This document shows, in pieces, positions 58,667 through 64,000 of a stretch of DNA of 64,000 nucleotides (positions are counted from its first letter, which is position 1; every line of letters starts with the position of its first letter). The stretch lies in contig JAUNIX010000016.1 of assembly GCA_030523275.1 (NCBI GenBank), positions 1-64,000 on the forward strand. The letters are read 5' to 3'. The notes under the pieces were generated by a model that did not search any database, had not been told where the DNA came from, and saw only the letters and a list, made by a program, of their open reading frames with translations. The DNA is from Lachnospiraceae bacterium (GTDB taxonomy: Bacteria; Bacillota; Clostridia; Lachnospirales; Lachnospiraceae). Made by a program: the position numbers and the translations under genes.

Positions 58667-60573
58667 TTTTTTATTCCTATATAATGATTGATTCCTGTTA
58701 ACACAACAATTGCAGTACCCACATTTATATTATTCTGATAAGAAATCGTATAGTCCTTATCTTTTTCTAAAAGCTGATTTCCGTCTTTTACCTCAACTTT
58801 TGGCATAATTGCTGCTCCTGTATAAATATGATCCCCAATATTAGAAGTCGTGACATTTTCCATATTTCTTGGTTTAATTTCAAAAGATTTTTGTACCTCA
58901 CCAGCATAGTTGCCAATTCCCGTTACAGTAATCGTTACCGATGCACTTCCTGCATTTGTATTATCTTTATAGGTAATTATGTAGTCCTTATCTTTTGTTA
59001 AAGTAGTATCCCCATCTTTAACCGTAATCTCTGGTTTCTTTTCTGTGCCAGAATACTCTTGATCGTCCACTTTGATGGATACGTTTTCTACACTTTTCGG
59101 AACAATTTCATAAGTCAATTTTTTTGTTCCTTCATAATAATCTCCTTTTAAAGTAATTGTTACCTTATGTGTTCCTACATCTTTACAGTTTTCATCATAA
59201 GTAATTTCATACTCAGATGATGGAAGCTCCTTGTCCTTTTCATCCCTTACAGAAACATCTGGCTTTTGCATCGTTCCATTATATGTATACTGTTTTTCTG
59301 CTAATGTCGGTTCCACAATTGCAGGTATCTCAGTCTTCTTAGAAGCATCACCTCTGACACATTTTTGCTCTATTGTACCTTTCTGACCAAATGAAGCTTT
59401 TTGCGTAATTTGGGATTTTTCATATTCATGTCCCAATGCTGCAATTGCTTCGGTCTTTGTTTTCCCGCAATCAATACAAGTTTTTATCTTTTTACCAGGT
59501 TTTTCACATTCTGGTTCTTCACTAACTTTCCATTCGTTCCAAATATGTTCCTTATAATCTGTATCTGCCATCGGATAATCACGATAAAATTCTTCACTTG
59601 TATAACCCCAACGGTCATCTTCACGAACATGATCCTTAGAAAAATCTGTTTCATTTTTTAAGAAATAACGATATGGTTGATTTGAAGAAACATATGTTGC
59701 ATCCCATGTAGCATCTGCATCATAATATAGGTCATCATCTAATTTGACAATATTCCAGGCATGCGCACCCCCTCCGGTACTAGTAATACCTGTTCCCGAT
59801 ATGACTCGCGCATCAATTCCCAGTTCTAATGCCATTCGATATAATAACACAGCATACCCCTGACATACAGAAGTACCATTGCATAAAGCCGCATAGGCAG
59901 TATATTTTAATTTATAATTTTCAACATCTAAATTTTTATAATCGTATATAACATTTTTGCAAATATAATCATATACTGCTTTTATCTTTTCATAATCCGA
60001 TTTTCCTTCTATATCCAGATTCGCAATCGTTTCCTGTATCTTTGTATCCATTTCCGATTCCTGATTAGCATCTGTATAATAAACTACTGCATAATTATAC
60101 GTTGCATTGCAAATGGAACCAGATACAGAATAACCAACGCTCGCTTCCCAACCCCCATATTGATAGGATAAATAATCACCTTCCACAGGATTTCCAGTAT
60201 GCTTGATTGCTTCAGAAGCGATTAAGTTTGAATAACTCTTAACACGATCATCTTCATAAGGAAACGACATATTTATTGTAATTTTTGTCTGACGCTTCTT
60301 CATACATTCCCGCATATACTTCCCTGCCTCGGAGAAATCCGTAAAGTAAGTCGATGATGCAACAACTCTTCTACTTGCTTTTTTTGAAGTATTTTCGATC
60401 TGAGCAACTTGCTTTTCTATGTCTGACTCACTCGTCACATCCCGATACAACGGATTAACATAAATTTCTTTCACTTCTTGTACTGGATTCTCTTCGTAAT
60501 TTTCAGCAAAAGATGTAAAAGGTAAACCAAATGTCAGCACAATGGTTAGTAAAACTGAAATTATTTTTTTCAT
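58648..60573 (-). CDS. Secreted transglutaminase-like protein with MBG-like repeats, zero-frame part
   Basis: 641 residues in zero frame. A signal peptide (1-23, ending SFA) is followed by the transglutaminase-like core at about 190-300: Cys237 in GTSVCQGYAVLLY, His271 in GGGAHAWNIV, Asp287 in YYDADATWD. Then a Cys-rich small domain (CEKPGKKIKTCIDCGKTKTE) and three MBG-like beta repeats (about 430-640: KQYTYNGTMQKPDVSV; DDQEYSGTEKKPEITV; DHIYTGAAIMPKVEV). Such proteins are probably extracellular cysteine proteases or crosslinkers. The frame ends after only HLLRL past the A_AAA_AAG heptamer. See the -1 frame entry. Confidence 0.85.
   Translation of the reverse strand: MKKIISVLLTIVLTFGLPFTSFAENYEENPVQEVKEIYVNPLYRDVTSESDIEKQVAQIENTSKKASRRVVASSTYFTDFSEAGKYMRECMKKRQTKITINMSFPYEDDRVKSYSNLIASEAIKHTGNPVEGDYLSYQYGGWEASVGYSVSGSICNATYNYAVVYYTDANQESEMDTKIQETIANLDIEGKSDYEKIKAVYDYICKNVIYDYKNLDVENYKLKYTAYAALCNGTSVCQGYAVLLYRMALELGIDARVISGTGITSTGGGAHAWNIVKLDDDLYYDADATWDATYVSSNQPYRYFLKNETDFSKDHVREDDRWGYTSEEFYRDYPMADTDYKEHIWNEWKVSEEPECEKPGKKIKTCIDCGKTKTEAIAALGHEYEKSQITQKASFGQKGTIEQKCVRGDASKKTEIPAIVEPTLAEKQYTYNGTMQKPDVSVRDEKDKELPSSEYEITYDENCKDVGTHKVTITLKGDYYEGTKKLTYEIVPKSVENVSIKVDDQEYSGTEKKPEITVKDGDTTLTKDKDYIITYKDNTNAGSASVTITVTGIGNYAGEVQKSFEIKPRNMENVTTSNIGDHIYTGAAIMPKVEVKDGNQLLEKDKDYTISYQNNINVGTAIVVLTGINHYIGIKKHLLRL
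58666..58672 (-). other. A_AAA_AAG slippery heptamer in the phase for -1 frameshifting
   Basis: Zero-frame codons read ATA AAA AAG CAT then stop TAG 5 codons later (58650-58648). A -1 slip gives AAA AAA GCA TCT and enters the open Big_2 frame exactly. The heptamer and its phase are those of the E. coli dnaX site. AGGA sequences lie a few and about 20 bases upstream, resembling a stimulatory Shine-Dalgarno. The short palindrome ATCTTTTAAGAT follows. An alternative is loss of one A from an original A7 run. Confidence 0.6.
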
Positions 60574-60593
60574 ATTATTTTTTTCCCTTCCAA

Positions 60594-60638
60594 CAAAAAA
60601 CTGCAGGCAACTAAATTTTTGAGTTCATTGCCTACAGT
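60594..60638 (-). terminator. Terminator of the small secreted protein gene
   Basis: On the minus strand ACTGTAGGCAA pairs with TTGCCTGCAGT around a 17-base loop and is followed by six U (60599-60594). It lies 96 bases after the stop at 60734 and upstream of the transglutaminase gene. Confidence 0.85.
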
Positions 60639-60733
60639 CTTTATAAAGTAGTATAAATCTACCTTTATTCAATAAATCATGAATTTATGTAACTTAAACT
60701 GAGTTATTTAATGTATTATTATACATTTCATTT

Positions 60734-61444
60734 CTATTCATAATACCAATAATAAAAATCCATTACATCATCATTAATGCCAATCGTTCCTTTTATTTTT
60801 GATTTCTTATTTTGATATTTAATAACAAAACCTGTAGTATCTGACTTTAATTTACTGTTATTTTTTACAGTATAGGAAGCACCATTTTCCCGAAAAGCAG
60901 TAATTTTTGTTATTTTATAACCTGATTTTGCTTTATAAGATAATTTTCCTTTAAAATATGTTGTTTTAATATCTGCATTTTCACCTTTATTCAACTTCGA
61001 GGTATATTTTTTATTACCTATTTTAAATGAAGAAAATGGATTTTTATATTTTTCAAATACATAGGTACAAGATTTTTTATATGTTTTTCCATTTACTTGT
61101 GCCGTTACTTTTATTATTGCCTTACCAGGTTTTTTACATTTAATACTATACCCTGCAGAATACATATTATCTTCATGAAATTTATGTACTTTTACTGTGG
61201 CAACTTTTTTATTACTGCTCGTCGCTTTCAAATCTATTTTACTTTTATAGTCAGGTGTATAAAAATTAACGTATGGCGTATGAACAATTTTAAGATATTC
61301 CTGAGTATTTACAATTGTTTTCTTGGTTTTTGGCATTTTTGCCAATGGATTCTTGGTAGCTGCTTGAATATTTGTTGGCAATACGCCTAATAGCAGCGTT
61401 AATACTATCATTACTATACTAAATGACTTTATTGTTTTTTTCAT
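60734..61444 (-). CDS. Small secreted protein, Ig-like region, unknown function
   Basis: 236 residues with a signal peptide (1-29: KKTIKSFSIVMIVLTLLLGVLPTNIQA). A Lys-rich N-terminal region follows, then a segment with the Big_2-like pattern KATSSNKKVATVKV and GKAIIKVTAQVNGKTY (about 75-130). The C-terminal half (KIGNKKYTSKLNKGENADIK...) is unrecognised. GGGGAAAGAGAAT precedes the ATG. It lies 17 bases after the neighbouring surface-protein gene, so they share a transcript. The terminator at 60594-60638 follows. Possibly a small partner of the large surface protein. Confidence 0.8.
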   Translation of the reverse strand: MKKTIKSFSIVMIVLTLLLGVLPTNIQAATKNPLAKMPKTKKTIVNTQEYLKIVHTPYVNFYTPDYKSKIDLKATSSNKKVATVKVHKFHEDNMYSAGYSIKCKKPGKAIIKVTAQVNGKTYKKSCTYVFEKYKNPFSSFKIGNKKYTSKLNKGENADIKTTYFKGKLSYKAKSGYKITKITAFRENGASYTVKNNSKLKSDTTGFVIKYQNKKSKIKGTIGINDDVMDFYYWYYE

Positions 61445-61461
61445 ATTCTCTTTCCCCTTTT

Positions 61462-64000
61462 CTATTTAATCTTAACCGTCACACTCGTTTTCTTACCACT
61501 TCCGTCTGTCGCCATCGCCGTAATCTTAACGCTCTTGCCTTTTCCAGCTTTTAATGTCGTAACTTTTCCCGCTGAATTTACTTTCGCATATTTTGTATTA
61601 CTTGAAGTCCATTTCAATGTCTTATTGGCTCCTTTGGAAGCGGTTACTTTTGCTTTTAAGGTCAATGCCTTACCAGCCTTCACAGATTTATTTCCTGAAA
61701 TAGCAATCTTTTGTACCACTCCTTTCATAACTGAAATCTTATAAGTTGCTTTTTTCTTGCTGCCATCCTGTGCGGTTGCTGTAATCGTTACACTCTTACC
61801 GCCAGTTTTCTTCTTAATTGTGACTACACCTTTTTGATCTACCGTTGCCACTTTTGTATTCGAAGAAGTCCATTTTAATTTCTTGTTTGAAACATCAGAC
61901 GGTGAAATGGTCGGTGTTAATGTAATCTTTTTACCTGTTGCAATCTTTTTCGAAATTCCTGACAATGTTATCTTACTAATGCCATAAATAGATAAGTTAT
62001 AAGTACTCTTTATTCCACTTCCATCCTGTGCCGTTGCTGTGATCGTCACACTCTTACCAGCCGCATTACTTTTTGTCGTGACTACACCTTTTTGATCTAC
62101 TGTTGCATAAGATGTATTACTGGATTTCCAAGACAACTTTTTATTGGTTGCATTGTTTGGAGATACGGTTGCTGTTAAAGTCATTTTCTTTCCAGCTGCA
62201 ACTTTCTTGGATTTTGCAGAAATAGAAATCTTGGAAACTTTGACTGGTTTTGAAGTATCTGTAGTTGTCGGTTTTGTTGTCGATGTATTGCTTCCTGTTT
62301 GATTATTATCGCCACTATTATCATTTGAGGAATCTTTTACAATATGATATTCTAAAGTTCCTTTCTTTGTATTATCTACTACTGATGTAGCAATAATGGT
62401 AATGTGCTCTGCAGTTTCTTCTTTTGCAATCGTAAGAATTCCGTTATTGGAAATTGTTGTCTTTGAACTAGTATTTCCTTTTAAACTCCAAGTTACTTTT
62501 TGATCTGGGCTATTTGTTCCTGTCACTATTGCAGAAAATTTCTTTTCACTGGCATTTTGCAATATAACAATTACTTTGTCCACTGTTGGTGTATTGACTC
62601 CAGAAATGACACTGATTTCTGCCTGAGCATATTTCTTATTATCCACTACTGATGTAGCGACAACTTTAATTTTGTCTGCTATTTCATCTTTCCCAACCGT
62701 TAATGTTCCATTTTGATCAATGGTCGTTTTTGCTGATCGATTATCCTTCACAGACCAAACAATATCCTGTGATGGATTATTCGTACCATAGACCTTTGCA
62801 GTGAATTTTTGTTCATCTCCTGCTTCTACTACCGCACTACTTGGAGATATTGTTACCTTTGTTACAGTCGTCTTTTCATCTTCATCCGTTTCTCCTGTAT
62901 CGCCTGGATCAGTCGAATTTTCTAGAGTAACCCAACACTTATCTGGTGTAAACTCATAGTTATCTCTACTTTGTGTAAGCACCAATTTATTAAAGTGGGA
63001 TTTATCATTATCAAAAGAAACCGTTTGTTTCTTTGTACCGTTTAAAATTACTTCATGGGTTCCAGAAGCATCAAAGTTATAATTGCTTCCTGAAATCTGC
63101 TTAAAATTACCTGCAACTTTCATTGTTCCTGCTGTTAAATAGGAAGAATGGGAATTAGAGGAATACATAACAAAGTCACCCTTAACCTCTACCATATCTT
63201 TTGCAGATGTCATTTTCAATGTACCATTAGAACTAGTCAATGCATTCACTGATTTTCCGTTTGCAATATAATAATTTTTCTCTACTGAAAGTGTCCCGTT
63301 GTTTGGCACAATCGTTGCATTTGATTGATATAGATTTTCATTTACCAAAAGGGTTCCAGACTGTAAATTTATGGTCCCACTATTAGACAATGTTAAATCA
63401 CCGTTAATTGTAATATCCTGTTCATTAGCAATAACGTCTCCAAGATTACTTACATTTCCAGAGACAGTTACATCTCCTCCACAGCTATTGTAAATGCTTA
63501 ATCCAGCATCACCGTTTATATTTAAATTTCCAGTCGTTGTTCCGATTTTTAGCTTCGCATTATCACTGATGATATCCACATCACCGTTCAATGTGCCAAA
63601 GCTTACTCCTCCTTCCACTGTGATCTTTCGGTCTTTCGCATTCTCAATGCTTACATTCCCTGCTCTTATCTCTGAAGTTTCTTTGTTTCGAATTTCTAAA
63701 TCACGATTCCCTTTGAATATCATCTTGAACTCTTCGCTGGTTGTTCCAAAATAAGAGCCATTCCATCTTTTCCCATGAATCCAGTTTCCACCTATCTCCA
63801 TTGTTCCTGCAGATGCAGAATCTAACCAAACACCATAACTGTTAAAATCCTTTCCTACTTTTATCTTCCCCTTGTCTTTCAAAGTAAAAAAGGTGCTGCT
63901 TATTTCCGCATAATCTCCTGAACTATTGATATATCCTATCTGATAGTCTCCTGCAATGTCCAGTGTTCCTCCACTGACTGTTACAGATCCACCTTTTTGA
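61462..64000 (-). CDS. Large surface protein with repeat region and Big_2 tail, 5' end beyond window
   Basis: The frame is open to base 64000, so the N-terminus is missing; the TTG at 63882 is internal and not a start. About 845 residues are visible. The N-terminal third has short glycine-rich repeats (GGSVTVSGGTLDIAGDYQIG; KVGKDFNS..GVWLDS; GNVSIENAKDRKITVEGG) typical of a right-handed beta-helix. Two Ig-like domains (about 340-510) follow with KVTISPSSAVVEAGDEQ and TIDQNGTLTV. A Thr/Ser/Asn linker leads to three Big_2 domains ending VTVKIK. No sorting signal is present at the end. It is likely secreted and wall-associated. Confidence 0.85.
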   Translation of the reverse strand, partial: QKGGSVTVSGGTLDIAGDYQIGYINSSGDYAEISSTFFTLKDKGKIKVGKDFNSYGVWLDSASAGTMEIGGNWIHGKRWNGSYFGTTSEEFKMIFKGNRDLEIRNKETSEIRAGNVSIENAKDRKITVEGGVSFGTLNGDVDIISDNAKLKIGTTTGNLNINGDAGLSIYNSCGGDVTVSGNVSNLGDVIANEQDITINGDLTLSNSGTINLQSGTLLVNENLYQSNATIVPNNGTLSVEKNYYIANGKSVNALTSSNGTLKMTSAKDMVEVKGDFVMYSSNSHSSYLTAGTMKVAGNFKQISGSNYNFDASGTHEVILNGTKKQTVSFDNDKSHFNKLVLTQSRDNYEFTPDKCWVTLENSTDPGDTGETDEDEKTTVTKVTISPSSAVVEAGDEQKFTAKVYGTNNPSQDIVWSVKDNRSAKTTIDQNGTLTVGKDEIADKIKVVATSVVDNKKYAQAEISVISGVNTPTVDKVIVILQNASEKKFSAIVTGTNSPDQKVTWSLKGNTSSKTTISNNGILTIAKEETAEHITIIATSVVDNTKKGTLEYHIVKDSSNDNSGDNNQTGSNTSTTKPTTTDTSKPVKVSKISISAKSKKVAAGKKMTLTATVSPNNATNKKLSWKSSNTSYATVDQKGVVTTKSNAAGKSVTITATAQDGSGIKSTYNLSIYGISKITLSGISKKIATGKKITLTPTISPSDVSNKKLKWTSSNTKVATVDQKGVVTIKKKTGGKSVTITATAQDGSKKKATYKISVMKGVVQKIAISGNKSVKAGKALTLKAKVTASKGANKTLKWTSSNTKYAKVNSAGKVTTLKAGKGKSVKITAMATDGSGKKTSVTVKIK

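Noticed and set aside
63880..63882. TTG at 63882 as the start of the last surface protein
   Set aside because: The frame is open to the window edge with the same repeat-like sequence and there is no signal peptide after the TTG, so the gene is truncated by the window.

Overview
The window is a low-GC chromosomal segment from an anaerobic member of the Clostridia, most likely Lachnospiraceae (inference). Supporting signs are AT-rich coding, T-box and L20-leader control, a CIRCE-controlled groESL, an FprA flavodiiron protein, a VPKTG-anchored surface protein, and secreted proteins with Big_2 and MBG-like modules. No rRNA, tRNA, CRISPR array, prophage or complete insertion sequence was seen. Most genes lie on the minus strand, so operons read from high to low coordinates.

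Layout by region. 1-1150: infC-rpmI-rplT behind an L20-type attenuator, with infC apparently starting at AUC. 1161-5692: prfC, then a plus-strand pair (secreted glucosaminidase and aldose epimerase), and a convergent LysR gene. 5757-8032: thrS with a T-box leader. 8080-11299: gatCAB. 11378-21763: a long housekeeping operon priA-def-fmt-rsmB-rlmN-stp-prkC-rsgA-thiN, joining translation maturation, rRNA methylation and PASTA-kinase signalling. 21800-26017: glmM, a SorC regulator and two HAD phosphatases. 26078-31155: a 1665-residue cell-wall-anchored adhesin. 31252-38713: an RND transporter with a coiled-coil insertion, an RluB/F-type pseudouridine synthase, ligA and metA. 38960-43350: guaB, an orphan GutA/SrlB-type PTS IIA with a structured leader, and groESL. 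43586-53902: an aminotransferase, glnS, manA, radA, a small conserved protein, clpC with its own GntR regulator, and FprA. 54063-64000: an accessory, very AT-rich region with an SH3-like secreted protein, a divergent HTH-like protein of unknown function, an Rpn-type nuclease, and three or four secreted Ig-like or transglutaminase proteins, the last cut by the window edge.

The most interesting observation is at 58666-58672. A transglutaminase/MBG reading frame ends right after an in-phase A_AAA_AAG heptamer. The -1 frame continues without a stop into three Big_2 domains nearly identical to the tail of the neighbouring surface protein. This could be dnaX-like programmed frameshifting, homopolymer phase variation or a simple indel. 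Other points of note are the RND pump with a built-in coiled coil, a perfect inverted repeat at the clpC operon promoter, a family of dispersed palindromic elements, and an orphan PTS IIA that appears to lack the family's IHxH motif.
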